DNA of 64,000 nucleotides from Metarhizium brunneum (taxonomy: Eukaryota; Ascomycota; Sordariomycetes; Hypocreales; Clavicipitaceae), in NCBI RefSeq assembly GCF_013426205.1, contig NC_089423.1:3348001-3412000 (forward strand), written 5' to 3'. The notes under the pieces were generated by a model. The model was not told the DNA's origin. It did no database searches and saw nothing but the letters and a program-made list of their open reading frames with translations. This document shows, in pieces, positions 1-11,092 of this stretch (position 1 is its first letter; each line of letters begins with the position of its first letter). The position numbers were made by a program, and so were the translations under genes.

Positions 1-2450
1 GTCTCGATGGTTGATTTATTGTAGTATACTAAATGCTACTACATGCATGTGGTCTGGTGCCTCGTGGTCCGCCGAATCAGCCCGCGCGGGTTGCAGCATC
101 TGAACTTGAACATGGAACCGGCTGATGCACACGCCCCCCGGAGCCCTGGGGGAACAAGTCATTGGTCTTGGTCTTGGGTGACGACTCTGTATACTGCAAT
201 GTGTATGTATGTATGACTGTTTGACGCTGTTTTGTCGGGCTATGCCAAGACTGTCGTTGCCACAAACTACAAACCATCGTCTTGACTCTGTAGGTTTGCA
301 AGGTATTCTTGTCTTTTTAAAGAAAGAAAGAAATATTGCTTCCCCGCTTGTCGTCCCCCAAGAGCATTCGTCGCCGTTCAATGCTTGACCGTCGAAATAT
401 CCCCTGCAGGCCATGCATCATCCCAGGAATCCGCCATCAGGCATCACCACTACTAAAAAAAAAACTACCCAAGCCCCCTCCAGCTTTTCTCGTCACCGTC
501 ACTTTCCAGTCCCAGCGTTTCGTGTCCCAGTCAGTCCTGCATTACATACCCGCCCGCCGCACCTCCGCGACCGTCTCGGCTCCACGGCACCATCCGCAGC
601 AAAGTGCTTTCAGCGACGGCCGATTGGCTGCCCGCGCCGCACCCAGCGCCAGCTCCGACTTGTTCCGGCCGCCGCCTACGCTTTCGTCATGCAAGGAAGG
701 CGCAGAGTACACATGTACGTATCTTTTGTCTTCTTCTCTTCCGGCACAAGACTGCATTCATTTTCGGCGGTCTTGGTCCTTTTTTTTTTTTTCCTTTTCG
801 GCTTCGGAAGAGGGATAATTGTCAGGATGACACTGGGATTACGTGCTCCCTTTGTAATACTCCTTACTGATTGATGATACCTGCACGCCCCCTTGGGAAA
901 CTTGCACAGAGGAATGCTTTCACCCCGCGCATCCAACGGCGGTGTCCCTCCTCGACGACCGTTTTTCACGCGCGCTCGCCGTCCCGGGATATTTCCTGCC
1001 GCCGAGCACAATATATTTCGCACCGTATTGCGCTCGGCATCTTGGTTTTTTTTTTGTCACTTCGCTGGCTGCACACCCTCTACCTACCTACCGTGCCGTG
1101 CCGCCCATCCTTCCCCCTCGGAAAAGGCACAATGCTTGACCGACCGTTTGGCTGTTGTCTGTTTCGCCTGCTCCCTTTTGAATCTTGTTCGCTTCGTATT
1201 GCCCATTCCGCTCCTCACACACATACACACACGAATTCGCAGTCCTAATGTAATAATAAAAAACGGTCTATAAAACCGACACCATCTTTCATTCAGCGGC
1301 CCGTCTCAGATCTCAAATGGTATAGTTACCTTCCGAATCCGTGTCCCCCTTCCGGCCACGCCCATTCTGGCCGCCGTCCCCACACTCGGGCGTCCACCAG
1401 CCACGACTCCCCACTTCTGGCGCCGTTCCGTGTCCCGACTCGGAGGATGGACCCCTCGCGCAGGGGGCCCAACACGGGGATGCACCAGCAGGCTCCCGGT
1501 TCTTTTTCGTGCCACTTTGCAACATTTAGTTTTCCCGTACAAGAATTAAAGTTGTGCTGAAGCGAAGGGGGGGGAGGGGGCCAACAAGAAACGAGCCCTA
1601 TGTATTTTCCCATTGTTTTTCATGAACCTGTCTTTTTTTTTCTGGGTCCCCACAGTGCCGGGATGGACCAGCGTTCCAAAAAAGAAAAAAACCAGGTCCA
1701 TGACGCACGTCACGATGCTGGTTTTGTGTGCCATTGCACATGTCCATGGAGTCGCGCCGCGTCGCAGCTGCGCCTCTGCACAGTCGGGCTGCCACACAAA
1801 ACACACGCACCCGCCGCTGGCCTTGCAAAGAGCCGCATCCCGTGTCCTTCCGTGCTTTTTTTTTCCCCTACCAATCGCCCCTGTGTCGTAGATACGAGGC
1901 GTATCTGCGAACAAGTCCGGCCGCCCGCCTCGCCCATCACTACTACCAAGCGACTAGGTATTGCACACATGCACTGCGTCCTCATTGGCTACCCATTTTG
2001 TGATACCTGATAGTTAGTTACCTTTTACAGGTCTGCGCCCCAAGTGACATGGACCCTCTTGTACACAACATACTTTCGTAGGGGGTGCTATCATGCATCT
2101 TTATTATCGAATTGTGCCAAAGGGACGTAGCTTTTGTATCTTTTTTTTTTGAGCTCATCTATGCTTCCAGATTGCCGTGTGTTATCTACCGGAATCCACC
2201 TATCCACCTATCCACCTCATCAAATGAAGCCATCTTGCCATATCATTTATTCCCAACGCCGGCTTTCTTTCGTCAAAGATACGCCTCCGTCTGTTCAATG
2301 GGAAACCGAGCATCTTCAGCACGCCCGCAATGCCTTTTCTTCTTGTCCCCCCATCTCTTCCTTTCTTGACCCGGAGAGGGGAGCTCTTCGAATCTGATGA
2401 CTTTATCGAATACAGAAACTCATGGCGGCACCACTACAGAATACCTTCAT
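1..2450. other. Gene-free, pyrimidine-rich intergenic stretch
   Basis: No convincing coding region is visible. The + strand has many long T and C/T tracts (for example around 780, 1045, 1630, 1855 and 2140), which resemble the promoters and leaders of filamentous fungi. A TATA-like element lies near 1269, but the ATG after it (1317) is closed by a stop two codons later. Short open frames here have biased, low-complexity translations typical of noncoding CT-rich DNA. The right part must hold the 3' UTR of the SUP35 gene. Confidence 0.6.
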
Positions 2451-4737
2451 TTAGTCGCTGTTAGTAATGAGCTTGGTGATCTTGCCAATGGCAATAGTTT
2501 GTCCCTATACAGTACAGATAGATTAGTTTCTGCTTGCAGTTACTTGTTTCATCTTGTTTCTGTCCCCTTTCGTTTGTTTGTGTTTGTTTGTTGCACAAGC
2601 AAGCAATGACAACGTACCTGATCACGAAGAGTAAAGCGACCCATCTGGGGATAATCCTCAAACTTCTCCACGCAAACAGATCCTGCTCCACCAATCACTT
2701 GCATCCGTGCAATGATGCTGTCTCCCTTCTTGGCATGTGTCGGGGGGATTTTGCTCTTTCTGTTGGTATTCTTCTGCAGCTTGTGCAGCAGCGCAGCAAA
2801 GGTGACCTCTTCAATGGCCGAGTGCACGTGCAGAACGCAGTTGAACCCAGATGTCAAGATGCTCTTCAAGTCCAGGATACGAATCTGTGCCTCGAACTCG
2901 GCCACGCAGTGGACCAGTCTCTTGGGTGAGCAGAGCACGAATCCAGGCAGGATATCTTCTTCCTCTACACCCTTGAGGCGCATTCGTACTTGATCGCCGC
3001 ACTGCAGAATGGGAACTTCTTCCTCTTGCTCACCGTACTGCGCCGACACCTCCACGGTCTGCTTGCGAGGCATCATGACCAGAGACATGCCCTTCTTGAC
3101 AACACCGGCCTCAATTTTACCATCCACCATGGTACCCAGATCTCGGTATTTGGCATTGATTGGCATCATGAATGGTGCGTTGATCTTGCGCTCAAGAGCG
3201 CTCATGCCGTCCAGATATTCTAGCAGCGACGGACCCTCCCACCACGGTGCAATGCCCTTGGGGAGGCGATCCTTGATGTTGAGTGAAGACTGTGCGGCAA
3301 CGGGCATGAAAAAGACATCCGTCTTCAGGTTGTAGCCTGTTCCCTTCAGGAACTGAGAGAGCTTGGTTGTGCACTCCGTGTAACGCTCCTGGGACCATTC
3401 GACCGTAGGGTCATCCATCTTGTTGATGACGACAATCAACTTGTTGACACCCTGCGTCTTGGCAAGCATAGCATGCTCACGCGTCTGTCCTCCACGTTCA
3501 AACCCCGTCTCATATTCACCCTTGCGAGCCGAAATGACCAAAATTCCAACATCGGCTTGTGAGGCGCCACCAATCATGTTGGGCACGTAGGTCTTGTGGC
3601 CAGGGGCATCCAGAATGCTGTATCTGCGCTTTTCTGTCTCGAAAAAGCCACGGCCAACTTCGACAGTCTTGCCCTTGGAACGTTCCTCCTTGGTCAGGTC
3701 CATGACCCACGACAGATACCAAGACTCTCGGCCGAGATCCTTGGCTTCACGCTTGTACTTGTCCATGGTCCTCTCATCAACCATGCCAGTCGTCCACAAG
3801 ATGGATCCGCCCAGGGTAGATTTACCAGCATCGACGTGACCAATAAAAATGATATTGACATGCTCCTTTCCGTAGACTTCCTTGAGAGTTTCGTCGTCAA
3901 CATCGGCTGCCTGTTCCTTGGTAACGGCGTCGACTTCGCGCTGAGCCTTCTTCTCGCCGGGGCCGGATGGACTTGATCGTCCGGAAGATGGAGTTGGGGA
4001 GGTCCTGCCAGAGGATTTGCTTGAGGAGGCAGCCTTCCCAGCCTTCTCACCAGTCTTCTCGATAGCTTTGACAGCAGCCGCCTTCTGGCCAGCCTCTGGC
4101 TTGTTTGAGGGCTCAGGTTTGGCCTCCTCCTTGTCTTTGGTAGGTGTGGAAGTTCCACTTCCGCCAATCGAAAGGACCTTGGCCTTGGGCTTGGGGGCTG
4201 AAGCATCACCGCCGATGCTAAGGACTTTGGGTCCGCCCTCCTTGGTTAGAACCTTGGGGGCAGTCGGTGCGGCTGCAGGAGCAGCAGAGGCGGGAGCTTG
4301 TGTGGGTTGCTGCTGGGCCTGGCCCGGTTGACCATACTGAGGGTATCCTCCACCTGAGAACATGGTAGTTAGTTTTGCGCGGGGGACAAATCGAATAGCA
4401 GAGGCGGCATACCATATCCCTGGTTATATCCCTGGCTGAAATTGCCGCCATAGCCTCCCTGGTTGTACTGATTGAAGCCTTGCTGCTGACCATATTGGGG
4501 ATAGTAGCCTTGCTGGTAGTATTGCTGCTGCTGCTGCTGTTGATACTGGTTGGAAAAACCTCCGCCGTATGGCTGGCCAGGCTGGAACGATTGGGCGCCT
4601 GGCTGGAAGGAAGCGGCGCCGGGGCGGAATCCGCCTTGACCCTGGCCAGCGTTGACGTTGAGCTGCTGCTGAGCTCTCCGCGAGAGATTCTCGTCTTGTG
4701 CGGCGGGATCGTCTTCCCAAGAGTTGAGGTTGGACAT
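2451..4737 (-). CDS. SUP35: Eukaryotic peptide chain release factor GTPase eRF3 (SUP35)
   Basis: This is the GTPase that works with eRF1 on the ribosome to end translation. Three exons are read: 4413-4737, 2618-4353 and 2451-2504, giving 704 residues. Introns of 59 nt (branch point ACTAAC) and 113 nt have GT-AG ends. Residues 1 to about 140 form a Q/G/Y/N-rich prion-like domain with YGQQ and QGGY repeats and a run of seven Q. A charged K/E/S/P-rich middle region follows, then an EF-Tu-like GTPase: G1 motif GHVDAGKS at 280-287, DAPGHK for G3 and NKMD for G4, followed by the two beta-barrel domains. The last exon adds the family C-terminus GKITKLI plus TNSD. The start ATG opens the conserved MSNLNSWEDD. 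The first intron lies inside the prion-like repeats, so missing it would split the protein into two false genes. Confidence 0.97.
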
Positions 4738-5708
4738 GATTATCGGCCGGCGACGGAAACGATGCTGTTTGAAAGAGGTCCTCGGTGGGTCGAAAACAGG
4801 AAATGTTGGCGCAGACACGTCTAAATAATGCCCCTCGTTGGTTCCCCGCGTGGCTGCCTGATGAGTTCCCCCCGGTTGGAAAGCTTGAGCCTTGCTTGTG
4901 AGTCAAACGAGATGAAACGAACTTGGCCTCTCCGAGATACCCTTGGGCATGGATTTAGGCGGCAAAACGATCGTTCGAGATGATCGGGCCTGGCTATGGT
5001 TTCGCCTGAATGCTTTTGGTGGAGGTTGTGAAAATTCGAGCCCCACCAAGATGACGCAGGAAAAGGTGGTGGGCGGGTACAGTGCAGTTTGTGGAGAGTT
5101 CCACACTGTCCTCTCTCGTGTGGCAGATGGACAACCATGGACCATTGAACACGTATCGCCTCTAGGTACCTCCACATATATTTTTTGATATAAAGATATC
5201 AAAGAATATCCTACAGCCACGCTGCCTGGTGCCGCATAATACCACGGCCTGGAATTTCATGATGGCTGCATAATTTTAACATAACATAACATAGACCTTT
5301 AATATTAGCCGCTAGCATAGCGGCATTAATAGCTTCACATACGCACTGTTAACCGTAACTTACACACACACACACACACGTAAGCCACATTAGATTTATA
5401 TGAGTGGAGTGTCCTTCTGAATTGGGGCTAATGGGAGATACGTGTTTAATGGTGGTTCAGTGAGATTTGGCTCATCGTATAAGCAAGCTATGTAAGCAAG
5501 TGTAACTAACGTAACATGTAGTTTTTGAACGTTCTGGTGCTAATATACTGCATTGACCGCGCTTCTTTTCTCCCAATTAAAACCTGCCATTTCATTATCC
5601 TTGCCACGCCAATCAATCCCTTGTTTCTCCCATGAAAAATCCCATAAGACCCCGTTGGCGCGTAATTCCTTGCTGTACGCCGCGCTGTATCCTTCGATTC
5701 CGTATGCC
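4738..5708. other. Intergenic region between SUP35 and the orphan gene
   Basis: This is upstream of SUP35 and downstream of the orphan gene on the same strand. The right half is AT-rich, with repeated AACAT units near 5276-5293 and a CA dinucleotide tract at 5362-5379. No coding sequence was recognised. Confidence 0.6.
5362..5379. repeat. CA dinucleotide microsatellite
   Basis: An uninterrupted alternation of A and C about 18 bases long, in the AT-rich intergenic sequence 3' of the orphan gene. Confidence 0.8.
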
Positions 5709-6548
5709 TCAAAGCTCTATGCAATCTTCCACGCTGCTACCACTACCACCAGCAAATGGCCCCTCGCTTCGCTGCCTCTTCCTGGACTCGGATTCTCTGT
5801 CTGGGCCCTCGTTATTGCCATTACCATTGTAAGAACGCTTGCTCGTTTTGCTCGCGGAACTCTCCGACGACGGTGATCTGGAGCTATTTGGATCACCACT
5901 TCCGACAAATAAGGAGGAGGATATTTCACTCCGGACAGTTCTCGCCCCTGTGCTAGAACTCTGATGTACAATTTCATCATATCGAGTCGGACTCGCAAAG
6001 ATGGGGCCCTCCGAGTCACTATTGCTGCTTGGTGGGCTTCCATGTTGTTGGGAGTCTTTGATATGAGCATTGATGGCCCGTATTGCCTCTTCTTCTGGAG
6101 ATTGACTTTTGCAGTGGTTGTATGTGACCTCCCCAGTTGAGTTACCGCTGTTGCCATTGATAAAGAGCGATTCTTCCTGGGTATTCGAGTTTTCGTTTGT
6201 ATCAGTTATATTCGCGCCGGTATCTTCAGAGATCGGCTCTGCTTTCATTCCGTCATCCAAAATTGTCTGACTGCTATATTGAGTCAGAGCTTCATTCTGC
6301 GTATCATTATATCCATCTTCATCGTCCTCGAGCGTAAGGTCAACAATATTTGGTAAAGAGTTCTCCATGATGTCTCTCTCCAATGTCACTCCGTATTCAG
6401 AGTTGGCGTTGTTGGATAGTCTGGGAATCGAGCGTGTCTGTACTCCATGATTCGAGTTGACTGGACTTCCTGGTACAGAAATTGCCTGTTGGTGATTTAC
6501 CGCAACCGGGCTGCCAGAAAGAATTTGGACCGAGTCCCCGTCACTTGT

Positions 6549-6578
6549 GTCAGAGTCAGAGTCAGAGTCAGAGTCAGA
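6549..6578. repeat. Hexamer tandem repeat coding for (Ser-Asp)n
   Basis: Five copies of GTCAGA on the + strand encode alternating Ser and Asp in the minus-strand orphan gene, part of a longer D/S/G/E tract. It lies downstream of the in-frame TAG. Confidence 0.85.
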
Positions 6579-7260
6579 ACCGGATTCCGAACCATCGTCA
6601 GCATCAGAATCTTCGTCATCGTGCTCATCCGAGCTGTTTGCACCGCTTGTACCGCTATCACCAACGTTATTATCGTCCTCGTCCTCCCAATCATCGTCGC
6701 CGTCTAACAGTTCGTCCTTGAGCTTGGGCAGCGCCAGGGCCATTGTCCGCCAAGCATCTTCCCTTGGATTCAAGCCTGGCATAAGATCAGCAAGGATTCT
6801 CAACCTCGCATTGCGCTGGTCTCTCGGATCCTTATGCCCACGCACTGTTCTAGCCACGTCTTGCTGGAACGTCTTGTCTAGCACTTTGCATTTCAGCCCT
6901 TGTGCAATCCACTTTGTATGGTCCCAGAATGTGATGCGGCTGATTCCACGGAGACAATAGACATAATCTAGGCCTTGTACTGTTCGAAGCGACCGAAACA
7001 TACGGTAATTGCGCTGGTGCTGCGTCTTCCATTTCATGTGCTTAATAACAGCACTTATTTCATGTTTTCGGCGCATGTAATAATCTGACGACTCAGGAAT
7101 GTATATATCGAAGGTAGAAAGTCGATTGGTTTCTGGCAGCCACATCAGAGGCTGAGTTCGCCGAGAAATGTATTTGCCCCGAGGGCTCTTTGGATATGTG
7201 AGATATTGGGAACCCATCCATAGGAGCTCAATATGTTGAACCCTTTGGAGCCTGTTTTTG

Positions 7261-7302
7261 ATCCCACTCGCAAAGCAACCCTATTCGCCCAGCGAGGAGA
7301 AT
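7261..7302 (-). other. Possible RNA hairpin with the in-frame TAG in its loop
   Basis: In the sense RNA, bases 7302-7292 can pair with 7271-7261. The core CUCGC/GCGAG is perfect; a C/U mismatch and further G-U, C-G and A-U pairs extend it. The 20 nt loop (7291-7272) holds UAG near its centre. The pairing was found by eye, and its stability was not computed. Confidence 0.4.
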
Positions 7303-8536
7303 GCAAAAGTGTTCTCGCCATAAAACAAATGCGCGCCCCAGAATAACCACTTTTTGCACACTACTAATGGTGCTAGTAAATCATTCGGTAACGTGGCATA
7401 TGTTAAACTCACAGGTGAGTCCCCAATGTGAAATCGACGAAGAGGCTGTGGGCGTTCTGGGTCATTGCCCAGCACACCAGACGACAGAGAAGGCACATGA
7501 TATGGATCAAGCCTAGTCAAAACATGAACCTTCTTTCCATAAAAGCATAGAAGCATTTGAAGGACACGAAATTGCGCGATGGGCGGCAGCTGGTTGAAGT
7601 TGAATACCCCAGTAACCGCTATGGATTCAATAGCACCATCTTCGTCATCATCCTTCTCCCTCAGGACGAGGCCTGGTAGAACCCGGTTTGGGTGCGGCGG
7701 TATGTTTAATTCGCGACAACTTAGCTTGTAGATGTCACTATAACATCGTATTCCAGGTGGGAGACGAGTCCTTTGGCCTCGAAGGAAGTGCTTAAGGTAC
7801 TCTGGCCACATCTATTTTCACACGTGGTTAGACCTTGAAATGAGAAGTCAAGAGAGATACTTACGGCTTTTGTTCGTCTCGGAGGTCCCGATGCGCTGCT
7901 CCTTGCAGCAGCAAGGTCAGCCCTAAGCCGCCGATTTTGGGTTTTCAACCCAGCAATCTTTGCCTTCATCCTAGTAATCTTTGCACGAAACCCTGCCACC
8001 AACTGCCTCGACTCTCCAATTCTGAACTTTCGAATTTGCGATTTTTCATGTATTTTCTCATATTTCGGTTGGCATGATTGTACGCAATCACCTTGCCAGT
8101 CCAACTCCTCATCAGAGTCGGAATCATTGTTGGGGTCGCCATCGTCAAAACAAATGAACTCATCGACTTCTTGGTTAAACTCCTCATCAGAATGACTCTG
8201 CTTGAACTTTAGTAAATATATCTCAACCTCCAAGAGACAGAGATGCACTCACACTATCCGAATCGGCTTCAGAACTCTCTGGCTGCCTTTCGGGCGCCTC
8301 CTCTGGTGCCTCCTCTGGCGCGCCACCTGAAGTCACTGAATCTGAATCTTCTTGCTCGAGATCTCCAAGTAATGTCTCAATATTCATAGCGCTGTCATCG
8401 GCTTGACCTTCGAATGAACTTGTTTCCATAGCATTCCCAGATGGTGTGCTGGTTTCAAATCCAACATCTTCATAGTCATCCTCTACAGCGTCCGCTGTCA
8501 GATCAACGACCTCCATAACCTCCATGTTAGATATTT

Positions 8537-9170
8537 TGGGCAGTAGTGTGATTAAGAAAATAATGTTATGGATTAATGGGTAGGACCGTAACTGCAGCTT
8601 ATTGAGGGTAAGAGTTGCAGCTTCGTGGATGGAAGAGTGAAGAGATCAAAGGTAAAGTCGACCCAAGTAACTGCCAACCGCCAAAGTAATCTATGTGCAC
8701 TTTGATAACCGAAAGATAAGAAAAGCACGGTAATGTGATTAAGGAAAAACGTTATGAATTAATGGGTAGGACAGTAACTGCAAGTTGCTGAGAGTAAGAG
8801 TTGCAGCTTCGTGGATGGAAGAGTAAAGAGCTTGCTGGAAGTAAGAGTTGCAGCTTACTAGGAGTAAGAGTTGCAGCTCACTAGGAGTAAGAGTTGTAGC
8901 TTACTAGGAGTAAGAGTTGTAGCTTACTGGAAGAAGAGTTGCACTGGAAGAAAAGTTGCACTGGAAAAAGAGTTGTAGCTTTGTGGAAAAAGAGTTGCAG
9001 CTTTGTGGAAAAAGAGTTGCAGCTTTACAGAAAAAGAGTTGCAGCTTTGTGGAAGAAGAGTTGCAGCTTCGTGGATAGAAGAGTGAAGAGGTCAAAGGTG
9101 AAATCGAGTGAAATAGCTCCCCACTGCTTGAGTAATCTATGTGCACAATCATAACCGGAAGATAAGACAA
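8537..9170. repeat. Composite array of 22-23 bp repeats and longer direct copies
   Basis: Variants of a unit containing AGAGTTGCAGCTT recur from about 8610 to 9075. A left type continues as ACTAGGAGTA (23 bp period) and a right type as TGTGGAAAA (22 bp period). Longer flanking blocks are also copied. Sequence around 8548-8640 recurs at 8732-8825 (sharing TTAATGGGTAGGAC), and 8618-8720 recurs at 9065-9165 (sharing TAATCTATGTGCAC and GATAAG). The copies are imperfect, so the array has diverged. It occupies the whole interval upstream of the orphan gene. No coding potential or transposon ends were recognised. Confidence 0.85.
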
Positions 9171-9323
9171 GCGAGAAAAGGGAGAATGATGAGAAAGACA
9201 CTTATATTAACTGCCAATTATCTCAGACTCAGCAAGCTAGGCTAGTGAGTTGAACAGATATATTTGCTTCCATTCAGTGTTGATGTGGCTGTTTGATTAA
9301 TAGTTCATGTCTTCTACTTCCGT

Positions 9324-10352
9324 TTATCTAAACCACCAATTTACAGAGCCATTAAGTCCTCCATCAGAACCCACGCTCTTGACAGAATGCCACCAACCCT
9401 CCGGAATGAAGAGCGCGTCGCCAGCGCCGAGCTCAACTTCGTGCAGTTCCTCGAGTGGTGTTTCATTTCCCCAGACTGCGTCATGCAACACCTTTCTCTC
9501 ATGGCCTTGCATCATATCAGTTGTCCTTATGCGACTATTTCCATGTTGCCGTATTCGGCGCTGGACATGAAAGAATAATTCATCACCTTTAGTTGGCGGT
9601 AACAGCCGTACAACTTTCTGGCTATACAACTGGCAAAACAGGTTCGGATTTGGATCTCTATGCAGCGGCGTATAAGTTGGTTCTGTACCCAGCCAGATAG
9701 ATGAAGCATAAATGTCGCCTTTTCCGGCACCAAGTACGATTTCCGGAGCCGGTAAATCGTCTTGAAGAGGCTGCGGCAAATCAGACAGAGAAGATTGAGC
9801 AATATACAAATGCAAAGGGTGTGTGGTAGTTGAGTCCCGAGCCGCGTTGAACTCTAGGGCCTTGATGAGAAGCCTCAAAGGCGCATAGAGTTGAAAGAAG
9901 CTCTGGTCCTTCTCGTCAGTTACGGCCGATTGCAGAATTCCTGCCATGATTTGATCAGTCATTTCTGAGCTGGTCATTAGTGCGGCCTGGAATTGAGAGA
10001 AGGCATCTTGCTCCCTTTGCGATTTGATCAATTCGTACGGGAAAGGCCATTCTTGGAATCCCTGCACCAGAGATGAAGCGAACGGTAATGTTGAGTGGCT
10101 GTCATGTGAGGAAGCGGATCTGTTGAACCATTTACTAAAGGCTGGCAGGCGAGAAGTCGGTGAGCCGCCGTCTTCTCGAAACAAATACGGCTTTCGGGGT
10201 ATGAACGCTTTCTTCTGAAAGGCTTGGATGTCTGCGTGCGCTTGGGATGATGCGGAGGCGGCCTCGACAGACCGCAGAGGCTGATAAGCACGCCGTGAAG
10301 AGATGTGACGCGATCGTCGCCATATTGTGGTAAGCAAGGTGGGACGGTTCAT
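9324..10352 (-). CDS. JmjC/cupin-8 domain protein, putative 2-oxoglutarate oxygenase
   Basis: A single-exon gene of 342 residues. The only good ATG is the one opening MNRPTLLTT; codons upstream of it are in frame but lack an ATG. The C-terminal half has the fold signature of Fe(II)/2-oxoglutarate-dependent JmjC (cupin-8, FIH-like) oxygenases. It carries the metal triad H231-x-D233 in the LHRDPNPN motif and H322 in GWWHSV, with a following NWWFR end. The N-terminus is rich in Arg, Ser and Thr without acidic residues, which suggests a mitochondrial targeting peptide; this is inference. Substrate is unknown. The gene shares a 740 bp divergent promoter region with casein kinase II beta. Confidence 0.85.
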   Translation of the reverse strand: MNRPTLLTTIWRRSRHISSRRAYQPLRSVEAASASSQAHADIQAFQKKAFIPRKPYLFREDGGSPTSRLPAFSKWFNRSASSHDSHSTLPFASSLVQGFQEWPFPYELIKSQREQDAFSQFQAALMTSSEMTDQIMAGILQSAVTDEKDQSFFQLYAPLRLLIKALEFNAARDSTTTHPLHLYIAQSSLSDLPQPLQDDLPAPEIVLGAGKGDIYASSIWLGTEPTYTPLHRDPNPNLFCQLYSQKVVRLLPPTKGDELFFHVQRRIRQHGNSRIRTTDMMQGHERKVLHDAVWGNETPLEELHEVELGAGDALFIPEGWWHSVKSVGSDGGLNGSVNWWFR

Positions 10353-11092
10353 GGCGCATAGATGAAGCAAACATGTAAGAGAGAATGAATTGGATTAGTC
10401 GGAACTTTTATACAGGATATTAACAATTAACCCCAACCGGGCTATAATGACAATTGCCACTCACACGCCATGCTTTCGTATGTTGCCAGGCGTTGAGAGT
10501 GGTGAGAGAGCATGTCCAAAAAGGGAGGGAGGTCGGAAGTCGGCAAAACCTGGCACCGGAGGCGTCGAGGACGATGGGGCACTGGTTGCATCTCGCCTAG
10601 TACCAGCTGGCCGGCCAGGAGGCTCGAGGAAAGAGGCAAGAGCAGCTCAAGCCCACTTGCACAGATTGATGGATGGACCCATTCGACGACCGGCCACCGA
10701 CGACCGACCACCGCATCGCTAGACCTTGGGCGCGCACGCACTAGCATTGTATTGTCAAATCACAGCTCCTCCAGACGTTTCGCGCGCGCAGATCAAGCAG
10801 CGGCATCACGCAGCGGCATCAAGCAGCCTGACGACATCGTCTGGCCACAACTCCATCCGGACCAACTCGCGACCGCGACCGCGACCGCAGCTGCTCGACC
10901 TCATCTCACAGACGCCTCGTCCCGTGCATCTGCGGCACGCGTGCCATTTCACCACCCCGCCTCAATCCTGTTTCGAGTCTTGTGGGCAGCCCTGTCGATA
11001 TCTGCCCCTCCATCTGGATTGCATCATCTGTCCCGTCTTATTGTTCCGTCGTTTTGTCGACAACTGGCCTTGCGGCCATCTCGACTTTCGTC
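10353..11092. promoter_or_regulatory. Divergent promoter region of the JmjC gene and CK2 beta
   Basis: 740 bp between two divergent start codons. The CK2-proximal part is CG-, CA- and CT-rich, like a long 5' leader. Open frames inside it have leader-like composition and are not supported as genes. Confidence 0.6.

Larger units (their letters stand above)
5709..8525 (-). pseudogene. Acidic orphan protein gene interrupted by one in-frame TAG
   Basis: Exons 8253-8525, 7865-8197 and 5709-7811 join in phase across clean GT-AG introns of 55 and 53 nt. The full frame has 903 codons with a single internal stop, TAG at 7281-7283 (codon 379), and then 524 open sense codons. The N-terminus is acidic and Ser/Glu-rich. 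A basic coiled-coil-like stretch with regularly spaced Leu/Ile lies near residues 160-195. A globular middle part follows, ending at ...NTFAFSSLGE just before the stop. The region after the stop is compositionally protein-like: aromatic and basic first, then an SD-repeat acidic tract, then a Lys/Arg-rich C-terminal region that could act as a nuclear signal. I recall a fungal family of unknown function in which SLGE continues as FG.F, which fits a single changed codon, but I cannot verify this here. It may be a nonsense allele, a recoded gene, or differently spliced; function is unknown. Confidence 0.75.

Noticed and set aside
1267..1320. TATA-like element followed by an ATG at 1317
   Set aside because: The frame ends after two codons and no plausible downstream exon could be joined.
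8904..9170. Repetitive 88-codon frame (KLQLFF-type repeats)
   Set aside because: It is a translation of the 22-23 bp repeat array, not a gene.
10353..10370. Six-codon N-terminal extension of the JmjC protein
   Set aside because: It would need TTG as start; the ATG at 10352 is the first usable start in that frame.
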